33,310 nt of DNA from Pyrodictiaceae archaeon (GCA_027046265.1 JALTZF010000130.1:1-33310), one strand, 5' to 3'. Counted from the first letter of the stretch, positions 1 through 7,777 are shown. The notes: generated by a model from the letters alone, not told the origin. Numbers and translations are program-made.

Positions 1-5
1 CCTCC

Positions 6-27
6 GGCCGCATCCGACTAAGCGGCC
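6..27 (+). terminator. GC-rich hairpin followed by a T-rich tract
   Basis: GGCCGC (6-11) pairs perfectly with GCGGCC (22-27) around a 10-nt loop, and pyrimidine-rich sequence with T runs follows to about position 53. This looks like the transcription end of a plus-strand gene lying before the window. Archaeal termination relies mainly on T tracts, so the hairpin itself may be incidental. Confidence 0.4.
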
Positions 28-78
28 CCTCTTTCTGCTCTTTTACTCTCTTGTGGATGGTAGTTGTTGTGTCCACTT

Positions 79-88
79 ACTATATATG
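79..88 (+). promoter_or_regulatory. TATA box for the elf1 / GGGP synthase unit
   Basis: ACTATATATG lies about 40 nt before the elf1 ATG. An archaeal start site about 25 nt downstream (near 108) would give a leader of roughly 20 nt. Confidence 0.5.
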
Positions 89-126
89 TGGTTGTGTGTG
101 CAAGTGTGTAGCCTGGGTGTGTTAGT

Positions 127-501
127 ATGGGTAGAAGGAGGAGGAAGTATCGTAAGCCGCAGCTGCTGCGACCTGTGAGGACGTTGCCGACTATCTTTGA
201 GTGTCCACATTGTGGTGCTAGGTCTATGAGTGTTGATATTAGGAAGAAGGAGAGGAATGAGGCTGGCTTATTGAAGGCCATTATACGCTGTGGGAGTTGT
301 GGGCTATACTCTGAGATGTGGGTTCCAGAGATCTTCCACCCCGTAGACGTTTACTCTAAGTTCCTTGATGCCTACATCGAGGGGAGGGCTGAGTACACGT
401 TCACTAAGAGGGAGAGGAAGGTCTCTCTTGAGGAGCTTGCTGAGGCTGAGAGTGTTGGGAAGAGTGGAGGCGGAGCTGAAGAGGAAGAAGGAAAGTGGTG
501 A
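127..501 (+). CDS. elf1: Archaeal Elf1-like transcription elongation factor
   Basis: Small zinc-ribbon protein of the Elf1 family, which associates with elongating RNA polymerase. The 124-residue product begins with a very basic stretch (MGRRRRKYRK), as Elf1 proteins do. It carries two CxxC pairs, C26/C29 (CPHC) and C55/C58 (CGSC), able to bind one zinc ion. The C-terminal part is acidic (EELAEAE, GGAEEEE) and probably disordered. The ATG start sits behind a TATA box. The 3' end overlaps the start of the GGGP synthase gene in another frame, so the two are probably co-transcribed and translationally coupled. The family assignment rests on the N-terminal basic tail, the zinc-ribbon spacing and the length. 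The function is family knowledge. Confidence 0.85.
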   Translation: MGRRRRKYRKPQLLRPVRTLPTIFECPHCGARSMSVDIRKKERNEAGLLKAIIRCGSCGLYSEMWVPEIFHPVDVYSKFLDAYIEGRAEYTFTKRERKVSLEELAEAESVGKSGGGAEEEEGKW

Positions 502-1189
502 GAAACTGTTTTTCCTATTGTCTGATCCTGAGAAACCCCTTGAGCCTAGTCTCGTGAAGAAGTTTGCTGAGCATGGTGCAGACGCGTTACTGATTGGTGG
601 AAGTCTAAACGTTACACCATACCATATAGATGAGTACATTGCAAAGTTGAGAAATGAAGGTATAAGGCTACCGTTCATACTGTTTCCGGGCGGGTTAAAC
701 AACATTGCTGGTAGTGCAGACGCCATACTCTTCATGACGCTCCTAAACAGTCTGGATCCCTATTGGATTATAGGTGCACAGGTCTCAGCTGCACCACTCA
801 TAAAGATGCTTGGGCTTGAAGCTATACCGACAGGCTACATAATAGTAGGTCATGGCGGTGCAGCAGGCCACATAGGGAGAGCTCTACCTGTACCCTATGA
901 GAACACCTACGTGTTGGGCGCATACGCCGCTGCAGCTGAGCTTCTAGGCTTACGCGCATTATACCTTGAGGCTGGAAGTGGGGCTCCTCGCCCAGTACCT
1001 GTAGAAGGTGTCGCGAGTGCACGGCGTGGAGGAGAAGAGCTACTACTAATAGTTGGCGGAGGCATAAGGGATAAGGAGACGGCTAGAGAGATCGTTGGCG
1101 CAGGTGCCGACGCTATTGTTGTGGGTACTCTCGCAGAAAAAGCCCCAGAGAAGGCGCTTGACATCTTAGACACAATTAAGAAGGCTTAA
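455..1189 (+). CDS. Geranylgeranylglyceryl phosphate (GGGP) synthase
   Basis: Forms the first ether bond of archaeal membrane lipids by joining sn-glycerol-1-phosphate to geranylgeranyl diphosphate. The sequence reads as a TIM-barrel prenyltransferase of this family. It has SDPEK near residue 24, GADALLIGGS, the substrate-binding FPGG, EAGSGAP, and the phosphate-binding VGGGIRD and GADAIVVGT. With the TTG start at 455 the protein is 244 residues, the usual family length. The open frame extends upstream to 365, but that part is Arg/Leu-rich shadow of elf1. GTG 452 and GTG 464 are close alternatives. GAGG at 442-445 can serve as ribosome binding site. The gene overlaps elf1 by 47 bp and converges with the MazG-like gene, overlapping it by 14 bp. 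Confidence 0.93.
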   Translation: MGRVEAELKRKKESGEKLFFLLSDPEKPLEPSLVKKFAEHGADALLIGGSLNVTPYHIDEYIAKLRNEGIRLPFILFPGGLNNIAGSADAILFMTLLNSLDPYWIIGAQVSAAPLIKMLGLEAIPTGYIIVGHGGAAGHIGRALPVPYENTYVLGAYAAAAELLGLRALYLEAGSGAPRPVPVEGVASARRGGEELLLIVGGGIRDKETAREIVGAGADAIVVGTLAEKAPEKALDILDTIKKA

Positions 1190-1454
1190 TACATCCTGCG
1201 TCTTTTAGTTCCCTATTATACTTCCTGGTTAAGGCTTCAACTACATCCACATCAAACAGGTTAGCAATACTAAGAGCCCAAGCTATAACATCTGCAACCT
1301 CTTCAGCAACACTTTCTCTACGACCCTTGAGAACAGCCTCTGCTAACTCACCAACCTCTTCAATAAGCCATGCAAGCGTGGCGTGTACACCTCGTGCATT
1401 ATCCCTATCTATGTATGCTTTCTTCATAGCTTCCTGAATGCATCTCATGTCCAC
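1176..1454 (-). CDS. MazG-like nucleotide pyrophosphohydrolase
   Basis: Predicted small all-alpha NTP pyrophosphohydrolase of the MazG-like/dUTPase superfamily, which hydrolyses nucleoside triphosphates to monophosphates and pyrophosphate. The metal-binding signature is visible as WLIEEVGELAEA followed by EEVADVIAW, giving the EExxE and ExxD carboxylates. The protein is 92 residues from the GTG at 1454, and the frame continues to a GTG at 1466. I prefer 1454 because it places the start seven residues before the QxxM motif, as in relatives, with GGTGA a few bases upstream. An ATG at 1448 is also possible. The gene converges with GGGP synthase. The true substrate (house-cleaning or dUTP) cannot be read from the sequence. 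Confidence 0.85.
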   Translation of the reverse strand: MDMRCIQEAMKKAYIDRDNARGVHATLAWLIEEVGELAEAVLKGRRESVAEEVADVIAWALSIANLFDVDVVEALTRKYNRELKDAGCIKPS

Positions 1455-1572
1455 CAGAATCACCACTAGAAGCTAACGAGGATAAGAGGGTGCACGTTAA
1501 AACAATATGTTCCGAATAACTGCTACTGTATCCCTACATATTAGCTTTGCACGACTCCATGTCAGGTTAGAG

Positions 1573-1764
1573 CTAGAGTATGCTAGTTAGAATAACAGCT
1601 AGCATGAACGCTATAGAGACCATTAACACATGCACAGGCTTTATCTTTACGAGAGCCTCCTCCTCACTAAATGCTAGTAGTCCAGCAGCAGTAAAGACAG
1701 TAGGGCTTGTATCCTTAGACTTACCCTCATCGTCACTCCTGCTTTTGCGCTTAGTACGCGCCAA
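1573..1764 (-). CDS. Preprotein translocase Sec61-beta subunit
   Basis: Small accessory subunit of the SecYE-beta protein-conducting channel, tail-anchored in the cytoplasmic membrane. The 63-residue product has a basic, polar N-terminus, then the family motif TAAGLLAFSEEE at about residues 25-36. A single C-terminal hydrophobic helix (VHVLMVSIAFMLAVILTSIL) follows. It starts with TTG, justified by a strong GAGGAGGTG ribosome binding site a few bases upstream. It lies alone, with about 110 bp separating it from the MazG-like gene downstream. The assignment is firm because the length, the AGL-FSEE motif and the tail anchor all agree. Confidence 0.9.
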   Translation of the reverse strand: MARTKRKSRSDDEGKSKDTSPTVFTAAGLLAFSEEEALVKIKPVHVLMVSIAFMLAVILTSIL

Positions 1765-1957
1765 TCTCTCACACCTCCTCGCTCATCCATTTTCTTGTGG
1801 CGAGCCACTACTTAAATTCTTAAAAGTAGTGCTTGAAGCGCTCTCAAACACAAATCATCTTGGTGGGATCCAGACGAAGCTGAGGGGTTACCTATTTAAC
1901 TAATTCATAGCTACTCTAAATGTTTCATAATCCGAGGAGGCACAAACATGGCCTGAG

Positions 1958-2138
1958 ACCCCTCTGTTTCACTTGGAGAACCCTCTTTCACTTTCATTTA
2001 GAAGAAAACTATACTTATCTTCTAGTTATTCTAGTTTATACAAACAAAATAATAAGTTAACACTACATAATGCACTTGAAAATTATTACATACACTCAGC
2101 CAGTATGCAGCATTCATTAGTAAGAGAAGCAGAGGGGT
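1958..2138. repeat. 18-position inverted repeat enclosing an AT-rich segment
   Basis: Positions 1958-1975 are complementary to 2121-2138. Seventeen of 18 positions pair, counting two G.T wobbles, with one A/A mismatch at 1971/2125. The outer core of nine pairs (ACCCCTCTG with CAGAGGGGT) is perfect. The enclosed 145 bp is AT-rich. The flanking non-coding stretch runs from 1765 to 2271. A 70-codon open frame (1973-2185) spans the loop but has no recognisable features, and I do not call it. Possible explanations are a MITE-like element, a folded RNA or a decayed insertion. I see no target-site duplication. Confidence 0.5.
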
Positions 2139-2236
2139 GTGCACGTAGTAATGCCGAGTGTTACTTTGAATTAATACAATGCTAGTTGCCTGTCAGGTAG
2201 AACGTGTATGTGGGTGTAAAGTGGGTTCCACTAGAA

Positions 2237-2258
2237 GTTAAGGGGTTGTTTACTTAAC
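2237..2258 (-). terminator. Hairpin just downstream of tiaS
   Basis: GTTAAG (2237-2242) pairs perfectly with CTTAAC (2253-2258) around a 10-nt loop, 14 bp past the tiaS stop codon. The minus-strand sequence leading into it is T-containing and A/T-rich. It may mark the end of the tiaS transcript. The support is structural only. Confidence 0.3.
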
Positions 2259-2271
2259 AGTAAATTTGTTG

Positions 2272-3525
2272 TTAGGCTAATGTGCCAGCTATACTGTTTA
2301 TTTCGTGTTGTGAGGGTTCTCTGATAGTTTTCTTTTTGTTATAGAGGCATCTCTCTGGGGGCTTTGATAAATGGTGAATTGTTGAGAGGGGTGGATATAT
2401 GGTGTTTTTATCACAGTATCGTGTCGGATTTATGAAGTAGTGATGTACAGTGGGTATACGTATGTACTCTAAGTTCAGTGTTAGCCTATCTCTGTGTATC
2501 TTTGCTTGTCCTGCAACTATGACCTCGTCTCCTATATCTAATTGAAGTAGTATTTTTCTCAGACGTCCTGTTTCGCGGTATGCAACTATATCTATTGTTC
2601 TTGTTTTGTCGCTAAGTATTGCTATTACATGGCTTCCTGGCGTTGCGTGGGGTTTCCCTATTATTACGCCTTGGAGGATAGGATTATCGTATGGGTGTAT
2701 ATCGGATATTTGTTTTTGTCTCAAGTGTATGTTTGTTGCTTGGTTTGAACGGAATATTGTCCAGTGTGTTGGTTTTTCCTCTCCTGTATCTATGATTTCT
2801 AGTGCTTTGAGCAGTATGTCTGGTTCCTCTCCCCTAACACCATAGAGTACAGGGTCGTGAGTGTGGGGTGAGATTAGTGGCTTACTGTTCTCGTAGTCGT
2901 AGTTAGAGAAGGTTAATGGTCTATATCTCAAGTCGAACTCTATTATGGTGTCTTCGTTGATTGTCCTCTTCCGGAGCCAGTTTTCTGGACTTCTATACGT
3001 TAGTAGCTCGAATGTGAAGTCATTAGTTAAGTCTGCTCCAAGGGCTGATAATGCGCCTATAATACCCCTATTCTCTTTGCCGTAGACATATAGCGTATTT
3101 AGTTTCTTTAGACAGTTATGTGCAACTGATATGTCCACTATTTCGTGTACCGCTTTTGTATATATGTGTTTGAGACAGGGATTCCTATTTACGAAGAAGT
3201 CTGCGAGGTTCTCTCCTTCAATTCTCATTATTACTATACTCGCTTTCTTGTGTCGCTCAAAGCTTGTATATACTTTCAGTAGTGGCTTAATTGTAGAAAT
3301 AACTTCCTCCTCTTCATGTCGAGAATCTATTTGTAATAGTATTGCAGTTGCACCATTCCCTCTGCTCTTCCAGGGAGCAGCAGGATTAAGGCGGATAAGC
3401 CATGGGTAGTCAAGTATTCTTATCTCTCTATTAAGGAGTTCAAGTAAGAGTAGTGATGTAAAGTGTGTTGTGCATCCAGCATAAGCTGTGTCGAAGCTGT
3501 CCATGCCTATAGCTAATATAGCCAT
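2272..3525 (-). CDS. tiaS: tRNA(Ile2) 2-agmatinylcytidine synthetase TiaS
   Basis: Attaches agmatine to C34 of the CAU anticodon of tRNA-Ile2 using ATP, so that the tRNA reads AUA. The N-terminal kinase-like motif reads IGMDSFDTAYAGCTTHFT. The family form as I know it is IGxDDTDSxxGxCTTY, so the aspartates at residues 8 and 11 and the CTT autophosphorylation region remain, but DDTD has become DSFD. RGNGA is present near residue 55. An OB-fold follows at about 285-365 (LQGVIIGKPHATPGSHVIA). The C-terminal zinc ribbon normally has four cysteines, but here only two widely spaced ones are evident (RYCDKN and ERCLYN). The 417-residue length is typical. The ATG start has AAGGGGA upstream. No tRNA-Ile2 gene is in the window. 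Confidence 0.88.
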   Translation of the reverse strand: MAILAIGMDSFDTAYAGCTTHFTSLLLLELLNREIRILDYPWLIRLNPAAPWKSRGNGATAILLQIDSRHEEEEVISTIKPLLKVYTSFERHKKASIVIMRIEGENLADFFVNRNPCLKHIYTKAVHEIVDISVAHNCLKKLNTLYVYGKENRGIIGALSALGADLTNDFTFELLTYRSPENWLRKRTINEDTIIEFDLRYRPLTFSNYDYENSKPLISPHTHDPVLYGVRGEEPDILLKALEIIDTGEEKPTHWTIFRSNQATNIHLRQKQISDIHPYDNPILQGVIIGKPHATPGSHVIAILSDKTRTIDIVAYRETGRLRKILLQLDIGDEVIVAGQAKIHRDRLTLNLEYIRIPTVHHYFINPTRYCDKNTIYPPLSTIHHLSKPPERCLYNKKKTIREPSQHEINSIAGTLA

Positions 3526-3696
3526 AGTATTGTGTCCCCTTTATTCATATAGAAAACAAGCATTGACTTTTACTCGTAGGCCTCTTTGATCTAGTTGTTT
3601 TGCGAGGAGCTGTGTTTAAACAGCGGGCTATTTGTAACGGGTTTTCCTTACATAAAACAATCTATACGACGATTATGTCACGTTGTTGTGGGGCTA

Positions 3697-3939
3697 TTAT
3701 TTTTCAAAGCCTTTTACGACAACCATTGTTAATGTTGAACGTACTCGCGGGGAACTCCTTAGTTTTGCATATATTATGTCTCTCAGTTTGTTCATATCAT
3801 CGCTCTCTATTATTGCTACTATGTCGTACAGACCATAGACCATGTACGCTGCTTTAACTTCAGGTAGTGATTTTAGTATATCAAATACTTCTTCGTCAGC
3901 CCCCATTTCAGTGTTTATGAGGACAACTGCTTTGTACAT
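3697..3939 (-). CDS. Stand-alone Lrp/AsnC-type ligand-binding (RAM) domain protein
   Basis: An 80-residue protein made only of the alpha-beta ligand-binding and oligomerisation domain found at the C-terminus of Lrp/AsnC regulators, with no DNA-binding domain. Typical features are MYKAVVLINTEMG, VKAAYMVYGLYDIVAIIE and a C-terminal beta strand (TLTMVVVKG). The frame extends 16 codons further upstream, but those residues are not family-like and I start at the ATG at 3939. Proteins of this kind are thought to sense amino acids or partner full-length Lrp proteins. The gene is divergent from tsr3, and the region between them is AT-rich. It could be co-transcribed with tiaS downstream, but a gap of about 170 bp separates them. 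Confidence 0.85.
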   Translation of the reverse strand: MYKAVVLINTEMGADEEVFDILKSLPEVKAAYMVYGLYDIVAIIESDDMNKLRDIIYAKLRSSPRVRSTLTMVVVKGFEK

Positions 3940-4058
3940 ATTTTCACCGAGTATACTAAAGTGGGTGTGAATAAGGATAAAAAGCATACTACGTTTCTAG
4001 CTGAAATTATTGGGTATTATTTTGGTTTGGAAAGAGTAGCTATTATGGGAGCAATTTC

Positions 4059-4646
4059 ATGGAAAGTGTTACTGCTAAGATTTATGTATATTATATTGGC
4101 GGCGACAATCCTAAAGCTAATACTGCTTTAAAACTTGTCAGGTTAGGTCTTGCAAAGCAGATAAGGAGTATTAAGCCTGGCATGATTGTGCTTGATCCGT
4201 TCTCCTTCACACCGGTATCAATTTCTGATCGTAGTATGGTGTTGCAGAGGGGGCTTGTTGTAATCGATAGTAGCTGGCGTAGTCTGCGTATGCCTCCTGG
4301 CGGTATAAGGAGAAGATTACCTCTTCTCATTGCTGCAAACCCTATTAACTATGGTAAACCCTTCTTGTTAAGTAGCGTAGAAGCTTTGGCTGCAGCGTTA
4401 TACATTGCAGGGTTTAGTAATCAAGCTAAGGAGCTACTTAAATTTTTTAAGTGGGGCCACGTGTTTCTACGTATTAACAAGCGGTTTTTCGATATGTATG
4501 CTGAGAAGACTTCTGCAGAGATTATTGAAGCTGAATGCAGACTTCTTCGTGAGCATTATGGGCTACAGGTTGATGATTGTACAGCTGAGCTCTTAGCCAG
4601 GCTCTATTTAAGGATTTTTAAGAGCTATCTTGAGGAGAGGATGTGA
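4059..4646 (+). CDS. tsr3: 18S/16S rRNA aminocarboxypropyltransferase Tsr3
   Basis: Transfers the 3-amino-3-carboxypropyl group of SAM to a (1-methyl)pseudouridine of small-subunit rRNA helix 31. The product is 195 residues, usual for archaeal Tsr3. It shows the family blocks NPKANTALKLVRLGLA, IVLDPFSFTPVSISDR, the VIDSSWR motif, RRLPLLIAANPINYGKPF and LSSVEALAAALYIAGF. The last two are the strongest hallmarks. The ATG start has GGGAG 9 nt upstream. The neighbours (cca, tiaS) also act in RNA maturation. Nothing is truncated. The assignment is confident from motif order, but the exact target nucleotide is family knowledge. Confidence 0.92.
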   Translation: MESVTAKIYVYYIGGDNPKANTALKLVRLGLAKQIRSIKPGMIVLDPFSFTPVSISDRSMVLQRGLVVIDSSWRSLRMPPGGIRRRLPLLIAANPINYGKPFLLSSVEALAAALYIAGFSNQAKELLKFFKWGHVFLRINKRFFDMYAEKTSAEIIEAECRLLREHYGLQVDDCTAELLARLYLRIFKSYLEERM

Positions 4647-4857
4647 GTAGTAAGGACACACTGCTCCCTCCTTCCAGACTACCTGTCTATGGCTCTGCAC
4701 TGGTGTCTCTCAGCATGTGGCGCCTTAGACTCAGAAATACCAGCCTTCTTCACAGCCAAGGGAAAGTCTGTTCTTATTCAGCCTTATCTACTTTGTCTTC
4801 TTGTCCGCGTTAAGGATTAACTTTGGTTTTAGACCTATAGCTTCTAGGGAGTAATGC

Positions 4858-6267
4858 TTGGTGTGTGAGCATTCAAGTATTGAGGTTGAGGTGTTAAAGA
4901 GTATTAAGCCGAGAAGGAGTGATTATGAGCGTGTTGGACGGGTAATCTCTAAGGCCTTGAAGCTTATTGGTGAAGCCTTATCTGAAGTAGGGTTTAGTGG
5001 TCATGAAGTTCGTATAGAGGGTAGTTATGCTAAAGATACTTGGCTACGAGGCGAACTTGATATTGATGTCTTTGTACTCTTTGAGAAGGATGACTGTCTG
5101 AGTAATGTTTCTGTATTTGTTGAAAGGATTGTGCCTGCTTTTTTGAGGCGTGGTATTAGAGTAGAGCTTAGATACGCTCAACATCCTTATGTAAGGCTTC
5201 TTGTTGATGGTTTTTGGATAGAGCTTGTACCTGGTTGCTTAGTAGATGATCCTGACAATATTGTTACGGCCGTTGATAGAACGCCGTTTCATACAGAGTA
5301 TGTCAAGTCAAGGCTTACTAGTGAGCAGAGAGACGAGGTTAGGCTTTTGAAGTCCTTTACTAAAGGCATAGGTGTTTATGGAGCTGAAGTTGGTGTTAGA
5401 GGATTTTCAGGATACTTGCTTGAACTCCTAGTTGTAAAGTATGGCTGTTTCCGTGACGTTTTAAGAGCTGCATCATCTTGGAAGCCGCCAGTAATTATAG
5501 AACTAGAGAATGTTGATTCTTCAGCCTTATTTGATAAGTACCCAGACAGCGTTATGTTTGTTCCGGACCCCGTGGATCCTGATAGGAATGTAGCAGCATC
5601 GGTTTCATCCAGGAGCTTAGCGAGCTTCTGTCTTGCATCAAGCATGTATATGAGAAATCCTTCTAGAAGGTTTTTCCATGTCTATAAGCCTTCTCTTCCC
5701 TCTAGGCTAGCATGGGTTATGGGTGCAAGGCTTGAGAATACTGTTGCCACACTGTTTAAGCTTAAGGAACCGGAATCTCCTAGTAACTTATGGGGTCTAG
5801 CTAACAGAATGGCGAGACTGATATCCTCGCTACTAGCCTCTCATGGGTTTAAGGTAGTTGATATAAGACCTTTTGTTGGTGCTGAAAATAATGTTGTTCT
5901 TGTAATTGCTGAACTTGAAAGTGGTAAGCGTAATTATATGCTACGTGAGGGGCCCAGTGTGTGGGATCGAGAACGTTCTCTTGTATTCATTGAGAAATAT
6001 TTGACTATGAATGATAAGAACGATGTTGTAGGTCCCTGGATAGATGATGAGGGCAGGCTAAGAGTGCTTATCCGTCCTAAGCATAGTACTGCAGCCTCTC
6101 TTCTTAGGGAAAAGCTAGAGGTTATGCTCCCAGCCAGTATGAGGAAACGTGTTAAGTCAATAAGTATCCTAGAAGGTCTAGAGGCTGTGGAAGCAGCTGA
6201 GATGGTAGATCCGGGATGGGCCGTAACCTTTGCATTAAAGAGACCATACTGGCTGAGAGGCGGCTAA
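4858..6267 (+). CDS. cca: CCA-adding enzyme (archaeal class I tRNA nucleotidyltransferase)
   Basis: Adds or repairs the 3'-terminal CCA of tRNAs from CTP and ATP without a nucleic-acid template. The 469-residue protein has the class I polymerase signature GSYAKDTWLRGELDID: GS at 55-56 and catalytic aspartates at 68 and 70. It then has YAQHPYVR and FWIELVPG, where the third metal-binding carboxylate of the family is normally Asp (DVVP) but here reads Glu122. VDRTPFH, LLKSFTKGIGVYGAEVGVRGFSGYL and the WVMGARLEN region complete the archaeal layout. It starts with TTG and has AGGGA 7 nt upstream. The 210-bp gap before it is non-coding. It overlaps the kinase gene by 52 bp. The window's one tRNA gene already encodes CCA, so the role there would be repair. 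Confidence 0.93.
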   Translation: MVCEHSSIEVEVLKSIKPRRSDYERVGRVISKALKLIGEALSEVGFSGHEVRIEGSYAKDTWLRGELDIDVFVLFEKDDCLSNVSVFVERIVPAFLRRGIRVELRYAQHPYVRLLVDGFWIELVPGCLVDDPDNIVTAVDRTPFHTEYVKSRLTSEQRDEVRLLKSFTKGIGVYGAEVGVRGFSGYLLELLVVKYGCFRDVLRAASSWKPPVIIELENVDSSALFDKYPDSVMFVPDPVDPDRNVAASVSSRSLASFCLASSMYMRNPSRRFFHVYKPSLPSRLAWVMGARLENTVATLFKLKEPESPSNLWGLANRMARLISSLLASHGFKVVDIRPFVGAENNVVLVIAELESGKRNYMLREGPSVWDRERSLVFIEKYLTMNDKNDVVGPWIDDEGRLRVLIRPKHSTAASLLREKLEVMLPASMRKRVKSISILEGLEAVEAAEMVDPGWAVTFALKRPYWLRGG

Positions 6268-6989
6268 AGCTTGTTGAAGCTAAGAAAGCAATATGTTATC
6301 CTAACCCAGATAGTCAGTTTTGCAATAAGCTAATAGATTCTCTAAAGAGAGTTAATATTGTAGAGTTTGTAAATTATGGAGAAACGTGTGTTGCTGGACT
6401 AAGAATTCTTGGTCGTGGATGGTCTAGTAATGTCTTCTTAGCATTAACGTTAGATGGTGACATCGTAGCCGTTAAGGCACTAAGACCAGATTCTAGGAGA
6501 AAGTCACTTTTATGGGAGGGATCCGTCTGGAGTGTAGCTTCTATGGCTGGTGTCGCGCCACGACTACAAGCTGTAGATAAATACTTCGTCGTCTATACCC
6601 CTGTACTAGGGCCTATTATTGGTGAATATGTGCCAAAGAGCAGTCTCGAGCGGAAGTATCTGCTCAGATTGATTATCGATAAAACTTATGTGCTTGATGT
6701 TCTTGGGATAGCTCACAACGAACTTGCACGGCCGGAGTACCATGTCATTCTAGACTTATGTAAGAAAGGTTTGCCAGAGCCCTTCATAGTGGACTACGAG
6801 TCATCTACACTATCAGCTAAGCCTAAGAACGTCTCTCAAGTTATTGGGGGTCTACATCGCATTAGGGCTTTTACTGGTTGCATGGTGGATAACTATCTTC
6901 GAAAAATGCTTAGAGAGTACCGGTCCACTCTCTCGCCTAGGCTCTTAGCCGAGATAAGAGAGTATGTTGTAATGATGTGTGCAGGCTAA
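6216..6989 (+). CDS. Predicted atypical Ser/Thr protein kinase (COG2112 type)
   Basis: A small archaeal protein-kinase-fold protein of 257 residues. The glycine-rich loop reads LGRGWSSNVFLA, the ATP-anchoring lysine is in IVAVKALRPDSRRKS, a helix-C acidic residue is in LLWEGSVW, and a hinge-like segment is VVYTPVLGPIIGEYV. The catalytic-loop equivalent is AHNELARPEYHVI. The canonical HRD aspartate is absent, as I recall is usual for this archaeal family (HGQLxRP). The DFG equivalent is VDYES. The ATG start lies inside the end of cca (52-bp overlap), so translation is probably coupled. Possible roles in signalling or ribosome biogenesis are unproven. A RIO-like ancestry is possible. Confidence 0.75.
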   Translation: MGRNLCIKETILAERRLKLVEAKKAICYPNPDSQFCNKLIDSLKRVNIVEFVNYGETCVAGLRILGRGWSSNVFLALTLDGDIVAVKALRPDSRRKSLLWEGSVWSVASMAGVAPRLQAVDKYFVVYTPVLGPIIGEYVPKSSLERKYLLRLIIDKTYVLDVLGIAHNELARPEYHVILDLCKKGLPEPFIVDYESSTLSAKPKNVSQVIGGLHRIRAFTGCMVDNYLRKMLREYRSTLSPRLLAEIREYVVMMCAG

Positions 6990-7062
6990 AACATTAGAGG
7001 AGAATAATGTTAAATAGCGTGCTCCTGTCATAGTACTTTGTCTAAAAGCTAGGGTGTAATTC

Positions 7063-7431
7063 GTGCGCAGTAGTAATTCTTTCTGTGAGATTTTTACCGC
7101 TCTGACGCCTTCAGCGCGGCGTAGAATTATCGAGGAGATCTTGTCCTTAGGGTATGCAGTAAAAGACGTTGCTTATCTCATGGGTGTGAGCCCTTCAGCA
7201 GTATCAAGATATATTCATGGAACACTCACTCCCAGCCCTAATAGCTTATGTAGACTCTTAATGGGTGTAGAAGACGATATACGTGATAAGCTACTCATAA
7301 CTACCATTGGTGAGTTTTGGAAAACTTTGAGACAAGCCTTGGAATATATTAAAAATGAGGTGTATTTAAAAGAAGCTATAGAGTATTTGGCTGATGAAAT
7401 ATCAAGGTTAATAGAAAAACTACATAGATAA
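7063..7431 (+). CDS. HTH transcriptional regulator (XRE/CI-like fold)
   Basis: A 122-residue protein with a helix-turn-helix at about residues 16-62: RRRIIEEILSLGYAVKDVAYLMGVSPSAVSRY, then IHGTLTPSPNSLCRLL, typical of lambda-repressor-like domains. The C-terminal half is helical and charged and may mediate dimerisation. No ligand domain or cysteine cluster is seen. It starts with GTG, with AGGGTG close upstream. It lies 73 bp after the kinase gene on the same strand and converges with the orphan at 7445-7777, 13 bp away. The DNA target is unknown. Confidence 0.75.
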   Translation: MRSSNSFCEIFTALTPSARRRIIEEILSLGYAVKDVAYLMGVSPSAVSRYIHGTLTPSPNSLCRLLMGVEDDIRDKLLITTIGEFWKTLRQALEYIKNEVYLKEAIEYLADEISRLIEKLHR

Positions 7432-7444
7432 AATCATTCTGAGA

Positions 7445-7777
7445 CTAGTTAGCCAACTCCAGCCCAGGCGTGGAGGACTCTTCTACATAATCACAGCCGA
7501 GTACTGTGCTGGGTTTGAATGTTACGAATGTCTGACCATACAAGAGTACACCTTCTACTCTACAAAATTCAGTTGTCACCCTCAAGTAGCCATATACACT
7601 GCCCAGACGCCCCACTTCTATGACAGTATTGTTGCTTGTAAGCTGAGTAATCCCGCTTTTCTGAGGGTAGGGCTCTACAACCTTGCCCCATATTTCGCGC
7701 TTAATTTTTACGGGTTTCCTATGCTTTACTATGAGGCTTATAAGAGCCCTTGCAAATATTTCATAAGTTGACTCCAC
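7445..7777 (-). CDS. Hypothetical protein
   Basis: I do not recognise this 110-residue protein. The N-terminus is helical (ESTYEIFARALISLIVKHRKPVKIKREIWG). The rest is predicted to be mostly beta strand (VIEVGRLGSVYGYLRVTTEF, VLLYGQTFVTFKPSTVLGC). There is no signal peptide, membrane segment or metal motif. It starts with GTG and has GGTGA about 6 nt upstream. It converges with the HTH gene, and about 200 bp of non-coding sequence separates its start from the tRNA gene. The reading frame and start signals are credible, but the function is unknown. Confidence 0.5.
   Translation of the reverse strand: MESTYEIFARALISLIVKHRKPVKIKREIWGKVVEPYPQKSGITQLTSNNTVIEVGRLGSVYGYLRVTTEFCRVEGVLLYGQTFVTFKPSTVLGCDYVEESSTPGLELAN

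Noticed and set aside
365-454. N-terminal extension of the GGGP synthase frame
   Set aside because: The Arg/Leu-rich extension is the out-of-frame reading of elf1 and is absent from the family. The start at 455 gives the normal length.
1973-2185. 70-codon open frame in the non-coding stretch before tiaS
   Set aside because: It lies across the loop of the inverted repeat, has low-complexity Ser/Tyr/Leu composition and no ribosome binding site or recognisable motif.
4731-4802. Possible minus-strand C/D RNA upstream of cca
   Set aside because: Two CTGA boxes and a 12-nt guide after GTGAAGA are present, but both C boxes (AAGAAGA and GTGAAGA) are degenerate and the spacer is 24 nt. This is too weak to call.
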